Both the position numbers and the translations under genes were made by a program. This document shows, one piece after another, positions 16,441 through 24,302 of a stretch of DNA of 50,965 nt. The DNA comes from Clostridiales bacterium (GTDB lineage Bacteria > Bacillota > Clostridia > Oscillospirales > Oscillospiraceae). Location: contig JAJUHC010000020.1 of assembly GCA_029268065.1 (NCBI GenBank), positions 1-50,965 on the forward strand, in the 5' to 3' direction. The notes under the pieces were generated by a model, which made no database searches, was not told the DNA's origin, and saw only the letters and a list, made by a program, of their open reading frames with translations. Numbering within the stretch: position 1 is the stretch's first letter; each line of letters begins with the position of its first letter.

Positions 16441-17985
16441 TCAAAATACGACGACGAGGTAATATTCGGCACCGTTTGCCGCCGCAGTTCCGACAAAGAT
16501 AAAATGGTTTCCCTTTGTGTAGAGGTATCCGCCGCTGTCCTCGCCGCTGAATTCACCCTTATACGAGAAGCCGCGGCTCACGAGCAGCTCCCTGTACCTT
16601 TCCACCGGGCCAGGCTCTGAATTCGGGACGGAGCTCTTTTCATAAAAGTAGGTACCGAGCCCGTTTTTTATGCCGCTCAGGGCGGGGTCGTAGGAGGATG
16701 AGGTGAAAGCGCCGAAGTCGGGGGCAAAGCTGAAACCCACATAGGAGGGCTCGTCCGCAAGGCCCTTCAGGCTGCCTTTGGAAAGACTGGCGAGCGCTGC
16801 GGCTGGCACAGCGAGTCCGACGCCGTCTTTATCCGAGCAAATTCCTATTACCTTTCCGTTTATGTCCATGAGCGGTCCGCCGCCGCTGCCGCCGGGGAGC
16901 TCGATGCTGCTTTTCAGATAGTTAACGCCGTTTGTCTCCTCATCCGTACTCAAAAGCACGCCGTCTGTTATTGAACAGTTGCCCAGGCGGGGGTAATTGA
17001 AGGCGAAAACCGGGGACTGAACGGCCCACGACGCGGAGGATACCTGCAAAAACTCATATGGGCCGCCCTCAACCTTTATGAGAGCAAGGTCGTTTGCCTG
17101 GTTAAAATCGTAAATGCCGACGACGCTCTTCACGGTGCCGTCCCTGAGCGTTACCGACGCTGAAACCGCTCCCTGCAGGAAGCGGAAGTTTGTTACCGCC
17201 GTGCCGGCAGAATCGATGAAGAAACCGCTGCCGGAGGCGACCAGGCCGCCCGCGGCGTCGTAGGATTCGATGCTGAAGACTGCGTTTCTGAACTTGAAAT
17301 AGGTTTCGTTCAGATTAAGAGACCTTTCCCCCAGGAGAGCCTCAAGCCCTGCGGAGCTTATAGCGGAGGAGGTTACGCAGCCCTCGGAAAAGAGTTTGTA
17401 AAGGAGAGTTGAGGAGTCGGGCTTTGTCGTCTGGGCGAGTGCCTTCAGGGAAAGCGCCGCCGCGCCGCCGCGAAGAAACTCCACGCCCGCATAGTATTCG
17501 CCGTTCGTCAGGCCGATCAGGTCGGAAAGGCTCCAGGCGCTTTCCCATCTGAAGTCTGTCCCGGACGTGTATCCGAGCGCCCGGAGCAGGAAGGTTATGT
17601 ACTGGCTGGCGGTAACTATTTCCCCGCCTCCGAAGGTCGCCGGACCGGTGCCGTTTGTGTAGCCTCTGGAGTAGGCGTAGCCTACATAGGGCCGAGCCCA
17701 GTCGTCAACATCGTAAAAGGGAATCCAGTTGTTCTCGGAAAGCGCCGCAGGTTCCTTTCCGAGGAGGCGGACCAGCATGGTGACAGCCTCCTGCCTTGTA
17801 AGGCTCCGGTCAAGCTCAAACTTCGGAGTCCCGTCCTCGTTTACCCCCGTGCCCCTGAACAGTCCGAGCTTGTAGAGAGTTTCAGCCGCGATTTGCTGCT
17901 GCGTGGGTTCAGCCGCAAGCGCTCCGCCGCCGATGGAAATTATAAGTGCAAAAGCCGCAAGTAAGGAAAATATCCTTTTCTTCAT
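16441..17985 (-). CDS. Secreted SLH protein with inactive-looking trypsin-like domain and one PDFGA module
   Basis: 514 residues from the ATG at 17985, which follows GAAGGAG; an in-frame ATG at 18000 overlaps that site. Signal peptide, SLH region ~30-215, protease-like domain ~225-400. The catalytic histidine is replaced by arginine (NYHVI becomes NFRFL). Asp (NDLALI) and Ser (GGSGGGPL) remain, so classical triad catalysis should be lost. A single module begins APDFGAF at about 420 and ends at the C-terminus. First gene in the direction of the array, with promoter 18016-18044 nearly identical to that of the other pseudoprotease. Confidence 0.85.
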   Translation of the reverse strand: MKKRIFSLLAAFALIISIGGGALAAEPTQQQIAAETLYKLGLFRGTGVNEDGTPKFELDRSLTRQEAVTMLVRLLGKEPAALSENNWIPFYDVDDWARPYVGYAYSRGYTNGTGPATFGGGEIVTASQYITFLLRALGYTSGTDFRWESAWSLSDLIGLTNGEYYAGVEFLRGGAAALSLKALAQTTKPDSSTLLYKLFSEGCVTSSAISSAGLEALLGERSLNLNETYFKFRNAVFSIESYDAAGGLVASGSGFFIDSAGTAVTNFRFLQGAVSASVTLRDGTVKSVVGIYDFNQANDLALIKVEGGPYEFLQVSSASWAVQSPVFAFNYPRLGNCSITDGVLLSTDEETNGVNYLKSSIELPGGSGGGPLMDINGKVIGICSDKDGVGLAVPAAALASLSKGSLKGLADEPSYVGFSFAPDFGAFTSSSYDPALSGIKNGLGTYFYEKSSVPNSEPGPVERYRELLVSRGFSYKGEFSGEDSGGYLYTKGNHFIFVGTAAANGAEYYLVVVF

Positions 17986-18015
17986 AGTAAACTCCTTCAA
18001 AAAGAATTTACCTTG

Positions 18016-18044
18016 AATATATACAATTTTGTTTACATAATCAA
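18016..18044 (-). promoter_or_regulatory. Promoter of pseudoprotease gene 16441-17985
   Basis: Minus strand TTGATT (18044-18039), 17-base spacer beginning ATGTAAA, TATATT (18021-18016). Confidence 0.6.
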
Positions 18045-18102
18045 TGTAATATAGTGGAGTACAATTTCTGACCGAAGTGCTAATAATATGCTAAAATGCC
18101 AC

Positions 18103-18140
18103 AAAAAAGGCATCTGCAGCCTGAAATCAGCTGCAGATGC
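18103..18140 (-). terminator. Intrinsic terminator of the transglutaminase-SLH gene
   Basis: A perfect 11-bp stem GCATCTGCAGC with its complement (18110-18120, 18130-18140), followed on the minus strand by CTTTTTTG. Confidence 0.85.
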
Positions 18141-18164
18141 GGTAACAATGAAGGTTTACATAAA

Positions 18165-19751
18165 TTAGGAGTTCGCGCTGCGCGCCAGATTAAAAAGACG
18201 CAGGATGCTGCAGTATGACTGTTCGCGCGTGTAAATGCCATCAGGGGAGAAGCTTCCGTTTCCGACTCCGCCCATAACCGCCTTTCCGCTTTCATTATCG
18301 ATAAGCGAGGAAATAAAGAATATGGATTCCGCAGACCAGCTTTCAAAGCTCCCGCTGTCGGAGAAGCTCTGCCTTTCGCTCTTGGGAGCGATTATTCCCA
18401 GCGCATTAGCGGCTCTTTGCAGCATTGCAGCCGCCTCCTGCCTCGTTATGAAGCCGGATGGATCGAAAATGCCGTTGCCCTTTCCGCCGGCTATTCCGAG
18501 CGCGCAGGCCGAGAGAACATTTGAGTCGCTGCAGTCCGAAAAAGCCGAGATATTTACGCCGAGTCCTCTGGAGGAGAGCACCTTGCTTATTTCCGCCTTG
18601 TACCTCGCCTCGAAAAGGCTCACAATAAGTGCGCAGAAATCTCTGCGGGTTATGCCGCTTCCGTAAAGGCTTTGCAGGGAATAAGGGACGAGATAGAGCG
18701 AAATTGCCTTTGCCGTTTCGCTCTGCGCCCATTGCGAAGGGGTGTTCTGGCTGGCTGCAAAGCCGCAGAATACGGTCTTATGCGTTTTGGAAAGCTGTTC
18801 TTTTGAGATGTCGAAGTATTTCGGATAACGCCTGCCATGGTAAGTGAAATTTCCGTTTTCGTATTCGTTGCCGGAGTCCCATGTCGTGTCAATTGTGACC
18901 CATCGTCCGTCCGCCCAGGCTTCGTTCCATGCATGGTTTGTCTTTTCGGAATTGACTGCATTGTCGGTCCACGCTCCGCTGGTAGAGAGGCCGAGAGAGT
19001 AGCCCCTCACCGTGATGCACGGGATGTTTTGGGCGTTGCAAAGCGCCTGAGTCAGATTTGCGTAGCCCGTACACACCGCGTACTTTTTTTTCAGTATCTC
19101 GGCGGGGTCGGTCGGGGACGAGCTGCTCCTGTTATAGAAGTAGTCCATGTCATAATAAATATTTTCCGCCACCCAGTTATGTATCAGGAGTATCCTTTCG
19201 TAATCACATTTGGCGCCCGATGTTATATCTCTGGACAGGGCCACAACGCTTTCGTCGATTTTTTCCAGGAACATGCTGCCGGGATTTTTCCATTTGCCGT
19301 CCGCCTCCGCGTTCTTGCCCAAGACTTCCTGGTTGAAATCGAAGCTCCAGGAAGAGCCGGAGCGCTTCAGGGCGACGTTCGAGCCGTCGAATATGTAGTA
19401 ATAATATCCGTACAACGCCTTGCCGCTCAGTATGTTCACGTTCACACTGCCGTCTGATTTGAATGCCGCAAGGCTGAAGGTTTTTTCAAAAGGCTCGTTT
19501 GCGTTTATTTCAAACTGTCCCTGATCCAGGCTTCCAAGCTTGATCCAAAGGAACCTGACGCTGTTGTCGCTGCACACACCCTTTATTATCAGATTGTCCC
19601 CGCTGACAGTAAATTCAAAATAATCTCCTTCGTTGTATGAGCTTCGATAAGAGGTTACGGGATCGTTTTGCACCGCCGCGCGGGATACTGTGGGAAGGGG
19701 GTTCAGCGCAAGGATCAGCGCAATGGACAGGCTCAGAAGTTTTTTCCTCAT
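18165..19751 (-). CDS. Secreted transglutaminase-like protein with C-terminal SLH domains
   Basis: 528 residues. Signal peptide 1-25, a beta-rich N-terminal region, then a transglutaminase-core domain with the Cys-His-Asp triad: Cys in YAVCTGYA, His in NHAWNEAW and Asp in TIDTTWDSG. The C-terminal ~190 residues hold SLH repeats (ITRRDFCALIVSLF, FITRQEAAAMLQRAA, IYTREQSYCSILRLF). This is the reverse of the N-terminal SLH placement in the adjacent array. Likely a surface protease or cross-linking enzyme of the bacterial transglutaminase-like superfamily. Own promoter (19831-19859) and strong terminator. Confidence 0.88.
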   Translation of the reverse strand: MRKKLLSLSIALILALNPLPTVSRAAVQNDPVTSYRSSYNEGDYFEFTVSGDNLIIKGVCSDNSVRFLWIKLGSLDQGQFEINANEPFEKTFSLAAFKSDGSVNVNILSGKALYGYYYYIFDGSNVALKRSGSSWSFDFNQEVLGKNAEADGKWKNPGSMFLEKIDESVVALSRDITSGAKCDYERILLIHNWVAENIYYDMDYFYNRSSSSPTDPAEILKKKYAVCTGYANLTQALCNAQNIPCITVRGYSLGLSTSGAWTDNAVNSEKTNHAWNEAWADGRWVTIDTTWDSGNEYENGNFTYHGRRYPKYFDISKEQLSKTHKTVFCGFAASQNTPSQWAQSETAKAISLYLVPYSLQSLYGSGITRRDFCALIVSLFEARYKAEISKVLSSRGLGVNISAFSDCSDSNVLSACALGIAGGKGNGIFDPSGFITRQEAAAMLQRAANALGIIAPKSERQSFSDSGSFESWSAESIFFISSLIDNESGKAVMGGVGNGSFSPDGIYTREQSYCSILRLFNLARSANS

Positions 19752-19830
19752 TTTTTACGCTCCGATATAAGAAATTCGCTTAGTCTGTGGGACAGTGTCC
19801 GGGATGGAGGCGTTTGACCAACCAACATAT

Positions 19831-19859
19831 AATTTAATAGAAAATTCCCGTAATGTCAA
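19831..19859 (-). promoter_or_regulatory. Sigma-A promoter of the transglutaminase-SLH gene
   Basis: Minus strand TTGACA (19859-19854), 17-base spacer, TAAATT (19836-19831). The leader is about 75 bases. Confidence 0.7.
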
Positions 19860-19941
19860 CAAATACAAGCCGTCAAGGGGAAAACACAGGGGAGCGAGCA
19901 GAATAGGCCGCGCCTGCGTAAGCCTCAGACTCTCCGGCATA

Positions 19942-20199
19942 TCAGCGAATGAGGTGCTGTCCGCCTCCGCCGACGATTATTTTTCTTGAGCCGACGAGCT
20001 CCGCTTTTTCGTCCAGGCTTAGCTCTGAAAAAAGCTCTTCGAAGCATGAAACGCAGACCGGAGCATCCTCCCACACCCCGCCCCGCCGCTTCGCCCAGGT
20101 GTACATAATGCTCATCTCATAGCATTCGCCTCCGCACTCCGAGCAGAGTATGTACGGAGCGTTCATCGGGTCGGGGTCGTAATATTCTTTCGGCTTCAT
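19942..20199 (-). CDS. Small protein with two CxxC pairs (zinc-ribbon-like)
   Basis: 85 residues. CSECGGEC near residue 19 and CVSC near residue 47 could together bind one zinc ion. Its ATG overlaps the stop of the upstream gene (ATGA), so translation is coupled. Last gene of a three-gene overlapping unit (20794 to 19942). Size and company suggest a phage- or element-derived regulatory or accessory protein; no function can be assigned. Confidence 0.6.
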   Translation of the reverse strand: MKPKEYYDPDPMNAPYILCSECGGECYEMSIMYTWAKRRGGVWEDAPVCVSCFEELFSELSLDEKAELVGSRKIIVGGGGQHLIR

Positions 20200-20513
20200 T
20201 TTATCTCCTCATAGGCTTCGACTTCGGCGCCCTGAGCGGAGCGTTCGGTCCGCTCCGCTGCTTCATGTTCGGCGAGGCGCGTCCCCGCGATACTCAGCGT
20301 CCGCTTCCTGTGAGCGCGGCTCTTAACGAGGTAGCCTTCACGCCAGAGCAGGTTTACAATTCTGCTGACGCTTCTTTCGGTAAGCCCGAAGCGCTCCGCA
20401 AGCTCCCTGTCCGTGACGCGGGTGGAGCGCGAGCCGTAGTTGCAGCGCAGAAGGAGCTCGCTGTATATGAGCCTGGTCATGGGGCTTAGGCGCGCATCGT
20501 ATTTTCCGTTCAA
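20196..20513 (-). CDS. Winged-helix DNA-binding protein
   Basis: 105 residues from a TTG at 20513, chosen because GAGGTG lies 5 bases upstream and the TTG overlaps the preceding stop (TTGA). An upstream in-frame ATG (20576) would lie inside the previous gene. The core LSPMTRLIYSELLLRC, TDRELAERFGLTERSVSRIV and LWREGYLVKSR matches the winged helix of replication-initiator and helix-turn-helix regulators of mobile elements. Flanked by two other small genes with overlapping ends, it is probably co-translated with them. Confidence 0.65.
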   Translation of the reverse strand: MNGKYDARLSPMTRLIYSELLLRCNYGSRSTRVTDRELAERFGLTERSVSRIVNLLWREGYLVKSRAHRKRTLSIAGTRLAEHEAAERTERSAQGAEVEAYEEIK

Positions 20514-20794
20514 GGCAGCACCTCTTTTTTGCTCCTGGGACTCGGATTGGGAGGAAGCTCGTTGCGGAGCCGCCATCTGTACACAGTGTGCCTGTGGCAG
20601 CCCAGCCTCTCGGCTATCTCCGTGTCACCCAGCCCGCTCTCGTAAAGCCTCAAAATGCGGCTGTTTGAAAAAATGGTTCCTTGCTTCAGCCTGGGAGACC
20701 TGCGGCTCAACGCATACTCGAGACAGTTTGTGCACCTCGGGTAGCGGCAGCTCAGGCATTTCATTATTTCTTCGTAGGTATCGCCGTCCTGCAT
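20510..20794 (-). CDS. Small protein with Cys cluster and homeodomain-like HTH
   Basis: 94 residues, ATG preceded by AAGGAGG. The N-terminal CLSCRYPRCTNCLEYA has four cysteines in a zinc-finger-like arrangement. The C-terminal LYESGLGDTEIAERLGCHRH with TVYRWR is a resolvase/Trp-repressor-type helix-turn-helix. Probably a DNA-binding protein of a mobile element. First gene of the overlapping unit and divergent from the XRE gene across a shared 236-base regulatory region. Confidence 0.65.
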   Translation of the reverse strand: MQDGDTYEEIMKCLSCRYPRCTNCLEYALSRRSPRLKQGTIFSNSRILRLYESGLGDTEIAERLGCHRHTVYRWRLRNELPPNPSPRSKKEVLP

Positions 20795-20929
20795 AATTGC
20801 TGATCCTCCTTCTCAGGCATAAAATAGTTGTAATTGCTTCGGATTTATGATATACTTCTGCCAAAGTAAGTACCGAAATGTGATTTGCACCGCAATTATT
20901 GAGCCAAAACGAGCTTATAACGCATAAAA

Positions 20930-21008
20930 TACTACGATATCGTATCTTTTGGCAAAATATTACTACGAAATACGAAGCTGTGTCAAGTTGAAATACTACG
21001 AAATTGTA
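20930..21008. promoter_or_regulatory. Three operator-like repeats upstream of the XRE gene
   Basis: TACTACGATATCGTA (20930-20944, core TACGATATCGTA is a perfect palindrome), TACTACGAAATACG (20961-20974) and TACTACGAAATTGTA (20994-21008) share the half-site TACTACGA. The spacings are 31 and 33 bases, about three helical turns. They lie in the divergent region and probably bind the XRE protein encoded at 21031. Confidence 0.6.
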
Positions 21009-21030
21009 TTTTTGTAGGAGGCAATAAATT

Positions 21031-21360
21031 TTGTACGAGATTTTTGAAAGATTGATGAGGGAGCGCTCCCTGACGCACTATGCCGTGTGGAAGGCAACGG
21101 GGGTTTCGCAGAGTTCGCTCTCAGACTGGAAGCGTGGCAAGGGGACGCCCGGCGCGGCGAGCCTTTTGAAGCTTGCCGATTTCTTCGGGATTACCGTGGA
21201 TGAGCTGATGGGCAGGGAAATTCCCGCCCGGAAGGAGGGCGGGAATATTGTAAGGCTTCGCGGCAGGGACGGCTCCTATGTGGAGCGAAGACTGTCCGAC
21301 GACCAGCTGCGGGCCATCAGGTTCATTATCTCCCAGATGCCCGACGATACCGATATATAA
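21031..21360 (+). CDS. XRE-family helix-turn-helix repressor
   Basis: 109 residues from TTG at 21031, 9 bases after AGGAGG. Residues 1-65 form a Cro/CI-type HTH (LTHYAVWKATGVSQSSLSDW, then the GTPGAASLLKLADFFGITVDELMG dimer-side segment). The remaining ~45 residues are charged. It most likely represses its own promoter and the divergent small-gene unit by binding the TACTACGA repeats. The 3' end overlaps the convergent ImmA gene by 35 bases. Confidence 0.85.
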   Translation: MYEIFERLMRERSLTHYAVWKATGVSQSSLSDWKRGKGTPGAASLLKLADFFGITVDELMGREIPARKEGGNIVRLRGRDGSYVERRLSDDQLRAIRFIISQMPDDTDI

Positions 21361-21892
21361 AGGGCATAAACTGGCTGCACACCTCGATTTCCTCGTAGGG
21401 ACAGCTGAGGCGTCCGCGTCTCCTCAGCGCGCGGACGCGCCGCATGCGCTTTGAGGCAAGGTCCAGGCTTATATCGCAGAGTAGGGCGATCTCCTCCTTG
21501 CTTCTGACGCCGCAGCCGAATAGGACGCAGGATGGAGCAAGCAGCCGCGCGGCGAAGGCGTCGGCGTCCGCCTCGAGCTTTTCGGCGTTCAGCGGCTCCG
21601 GGTGCTTGAGGTCCGTGAAATCGCCGACATGTCCGAGCAATATGTGCCCCAGCTCGTGGGCTGCCGTAAATCTCCTGACGCTTCTTTCGGAGGCGGAATC
21701 TACGAATATGTAGGGGACTCCGCCGACTATATTGCAGAAGCCGCGGTTTCCGTCCGTAGAGCGGTAGCATTTCACGGCTATGCCGAGTCCGGCGCATATG
21801 TCGGAAACCTTGACGGGCAATTCCTTCACCTCCTCCCGCAACAGAATGTCCCACACGATATCCCGGGAGAACTTCTTTAATGTATAATCCAA
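21326..21892 (-). CDS. ImmA/IrrE-type metallopeptidase
   Basis: 188 residues from TTG at 21892 with GGAGGTGATC upstream. The zinc motif is HELGHILLGH in the middle of the protein, with a downstream acidic residue expected as third ligand. Family members of this type cleave XRE repressors (ImmA on ImmR in ICEBs1 is the known case). The likely partner is the XRE protein at 21031, but the two genes are convergent and overlap at their 3' ends instead of forming an operon. Probably the derepression switch of a former integrative element. Confidence 0.82.
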   Translation of the reverse strand: MDYTLKKFSRDIVWDILLREEVKELPVKVSDICAGLGIAVKCYRSTDGNRGFCNIVGGVPYIFVDSASERSVRRFTAAHELGHILLGHVGDFTDLKHPEPLNAEKLEADADAFAARLLAPSCVLFGCGVRSKEEIALLCDISLDLASKRMRRVRALRRRGRLSCPYEEIEVCSQFMPFIYRYRRASGR

Positions 21893-21969
21893 TGCGGATC
21901 ACCTCCGCATTAAAAATATAGTAATATAATAACAAAAAATGTAAACAACGGTCGGCAAATAGCGAAAAT

Positions 21970-22219
21970 ACACGTTCTGCGTCAAGCGCAGAACGTGTCA
22001 GACTGTCAAAAAACCTTAGGACAAGAGATGTAATAACAGTGTAAAAACATTTTTCCGGCGGCGTGTACGCCGGAAAAATACATTATCCCGCGCAATTGTG
22101 CGCGACCGGGGGTAACGAGCCGTGAGGCTCGTATCCAGGGGGTATTGGATACCCCCTGGAAGCGTGTCGAAAGGCTTTTTCGACACGCTCACACGTTCCG
22201 CGTCAAGCGCAGAACGTGT
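21970..22219 (+). repeat. R1 element copy 2 with duplicated flanking hairpin
   Basis: The core 21999-22190 starts CAGACTGTCAAAAAA and ends in a GTCGAAA/TTTCGAC hairpin. The 29-base hairpin on the left (21970-21998, arms ACACGTTCTGCG and complement) is repeated on the right (22191-22219) with one base change. The right copy is followed by ATTTTTTGC, and AAAAT lies before the left copy, so the original hairpin was probably a terminator. Internal stems differ from copy 1 in a paired way. Confidence 0.85.
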
Positions 22220-22269
22220 ATTTTTTGCAGATTTTTTTGCGGGCATTCGAGGGGGACAGGTGAGGCCTC

Positions 22270-23151
22270 CTAGCAGGAGCAGTCGATCTTATTCATCAGC
22301 TTCTCTACCCGAGCGTAGCTCTCCTCCTGCTCGAGGGTGAGAAATGCAAAAATGCACATCTGGTACAGCTCATCGTACCAATTTTCAAGCTCCTCCGGGG
22401 GCATTTTGGCGACGGCATCCCTGCCGAAAAAGTCGCTTTTATTACGGCTGCCGCTACGGATATCGAGGTTGTTCAGCAGAAAGAAAACGTTTGTGGTCAG
22501 CCGCTGGTTGAGTCCGGCGAGGCGCGCTCTGTTGAGCTCAAGCTCCCTGCCCATTACCATGAGTATCTCACGCTTGGAGTCAAGATCTCCGCTCATCGAA
22601 TGATGGTTGTAAAGGTTGATAAGATTTCCGAGCGAGGTGTCGACGGTTTCGGAGGCGACCGTCGCCGGCGCGTTCTTTTCTACGATGACGACCCTTTCCT
22701 CTGCAGAGAATTCCAAAACCTCCGAATTCAGCATCTCGAGGTTTCTTTCCAGGTTCTCCCGCGCCGCGATGGTCACAAGCGTTTCACAGTGGCGGTAGCC
22801 GGGTATCAGATTCGTGGTTCTGAAAAGGAAGAAGAGGTTCGCGACATATTCAAGATATGTAAGGAACTCCTCGACGCTGGGATCCTCCTTGGCGAGGATT
22901 TGCGCGATGCCAAGTTCTCTGCGCATGTCTTTGCAGCTTATGCAGCTGCCGCGCCCCTTCCACTTGCGAAAAACCGTCTTGTCAATGAAATCCTCCAGCG
23001 GAAAAAAGCTCACGGCGGGTATGTCCGCGTTGGAGGTGGAGTTTTCCAGCTTGACACCGCCCTTTGCGTGGATAAGCTCCTCAAGCCTGCTCATTTCCAG
23101 CTTGTAAGAATAAGCGTTGTTTATCTTTTCAAAGATGTTTCTTTTCGGCAC
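22270..23151 (-). CDS. Unrecognised protein, paralog A of a tandem pair
   Basis: 293 residues from GTG at 23151, with GGAGG about 11 bases upstream. All-helical and soluble; no signal peptide. Shared with the neighbour at 23289: N-terminal KRNIFEKIN (RNIFEIIND there), a motif KWKGRGSCISCKDMR with a CxxC pair, LTYLEYVANLFFLF, VTIAARENLE, and C-terminal MPPEELENWYDELYQM. The overall alignment runs end to end. I do not recognise the family. The CxxC could bind metal or be redox-active. Lies next to the XRE/ImmA remnant and R1 copy 2, so a mobile-element cargo or defence role is possible but unproven. Confidence 0.6.
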   Translation of the reverse strand: MPKRNIFEKINNAYSYKLEMSRLEELIHAKGGVKLENSTSNADIPAVSFFPLEDFIDKTVFRKWKGRGSCISCKDMRRELGIAQILAKEDPSVEEFLTYLEYVANLFFLFRTTNLIPGYRHCETLVTIAARENLERNLEMLNSEVLEFSAEERVVIVEKNAPATVASETVDTSLGNLINLYNHHSMSGDLDSKREILMVMGRELELNRARLAGLNQRLTTNVFFLLNNLDIRSGSRNKSDFFGRDAVAKMPPEELENWYDELYQMCIFAFLTLEQEESYARVEKLMNKIDCSC

Positions 23152-23288
23152 CGGTCGATAATCCTCCGAGTCTTCACAGTTTACAGGGTTATTATACTAT
23201 CTGGAGACCGCTCTCTCAAGTATAAAACGCTAAATATTGGCAATATTTGCGAAAAAACGCTGCCGTCGGCGGAACTTTTACGATAAGC

Positions 23289-24167
23289 TCACTTTCTGTC
23301 TATCTGAGCCCTCAGCTCGCGGTAGCGCTTGTCCCTTTCAACATGGTCGAGCTCCAGAAAAGCAAGCAGCAGCATCTGGTAGAGGTCGTCGTACCACTCC
23401 TCCAGCTTCTTGGGCGGCATTCTGCCGACCACGTCCCTGTAAAAAACGTCCTTCTTTTTGCAGTTGTCGTGAAGGAGGTTAAGGTTATTCATCAAATAGT
23501 TGATGCCCTCGGCGAGCATCATGTCAACGTCCGCAAGGTTCAGCTTGTGCAGCTCAAGCTGTCTGCCCATCGAAAGCAGTATTTCCTTTTTGGCCTCGAG
23601 GTCTCCCTTCAAGGTGTAGTGGTTGTACTGGATGACACTCAGAGCGAAGGACGGCTCGGAAATCTCGGCAAGCGCGGTGGTGGCGGCGTTTTTCTCGACG
23701 ACCAGCACCTTTTCCTCGGCCTCCAGCTCCTTCGCCTCGTAATTGAGCCAGTCCAGTACCTTCCTCACGTTTTCCCTGGCCGCGATCGTTATGTTGGTGT
23801 CGTAGAAGTGAAAGCCAAGCCTGAGATTAATGTTCTTGAACAAGAAAAAGAGGTTTGAGACGTATTCAAGGTAGGTTAGGACATCGTTCATTGAGGGCGC
23901 GTCCTTCGCGAGTATGGATGGTATCCCGAGCGTTTCGCGCATATCCTTGCAGCTTATGCAGGTGCCCCGGCTTTTCCACTTCTTGAAAGCCGTATCGTCC
24001 ACAAAGGCCTCAAAAGGGTAGAATTTTACGGCCGATTCCGGCGCTGAAGCCGATACCGCGTCCACCTTGACCCCGCTTTTGGCGTGCAGGAGCTCCTCGA
24101 TCCTTGAAAGCTCACGCTTGAACGACATGGCGTCGTTAATGATCTCAAAAATGTTTCTTCTTGCCAC
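23289..24167 (-). CDS. Unrecognised protein, paralog B of a tandem pair
   Basis: 292 residues from GTG at 24167, chosen because it gives the same N-terminus as paralog A (VARRNIFEIIND) and has GGAGGG upstream. An ORF extension to 24239 adds unrelated sequence. Contains KWKSRGTCISCKDMR, LTYLEYVSNLFFLF and MPPKKLEEWYDDLYQM, all matching paralog A. Helical throughout, no membrane segment. 137 bases separate it from paralog A, so each may have its own promoter. Function unknown. Confidence 0.6.
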   Translation of the reverse strand: MARRNIFEIINDAMSFKRELSRIEELLHAKSGVKVDAVSASAPESAVKFYPFEAFVDDTAFKKWKSRGTCISCKDMRETLGIPSILAKDAPSMNDVLTYLEYVSNLFFLFKNINLRLGFHFYDTNITIAARENVRKVLDWLNYEAKELEAEEKVLVVEKNAATTALAEISEPSFALSVIQYNHYTLKGDLEAKKEILLSMGRQLELHKLNLADVDMMLAEGINYLMNNLNLLHDNCKKKDVFYRDVVGRMPPKKLEEWYDDLYQMLLLAFLELDHVERDKRYRELRAQIDRK

Positions 24168-24267
24168 AGGCAAAGCCCTCCAATGCGAAAATGAATCTAT
24201 AAATGAGCCTATTATATTACAAAAATGCCCAAAAGGCAACAGCTTTCGACGGCAAGACCATACAAAT

Positions 24268-24293
24268 GCGCCCCGCAGAGGTCTGCGGGGCGC
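24268..24293 (-). terminator. Terminator of the URO-D gene
   Basis: A perfect 12-bp stem GCGCCCCGCAGA with its complement and a 2-base spacer, just after the stop; ATTTGT follows on the minus strand. Confidence 0.7.
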
Positions 24294-24302
24294 AAAACGT
24301 GT

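Noticed and set aside
18903..19457. Antisense frames over the transglutaminase gene
   Set aside because: The minus-strand gene has its signal peptide, triad and SLH repeats.
21276..21935. 219-codon minus-strand frame overlapping ImmA
   Set aside because: The other frame carries the HELGH motif and a good start.
732..22190. R1 copies as a CRISPR array
   Set aside because: Copies are thousands of bases apart and no short regular spacers exist.
22600..23286. 228-codon frame on the plus strand
   Set aside because: Antisense of paralog A with no ribosome-binding site; the minus-strand frame has a paralog and conserved motifs.
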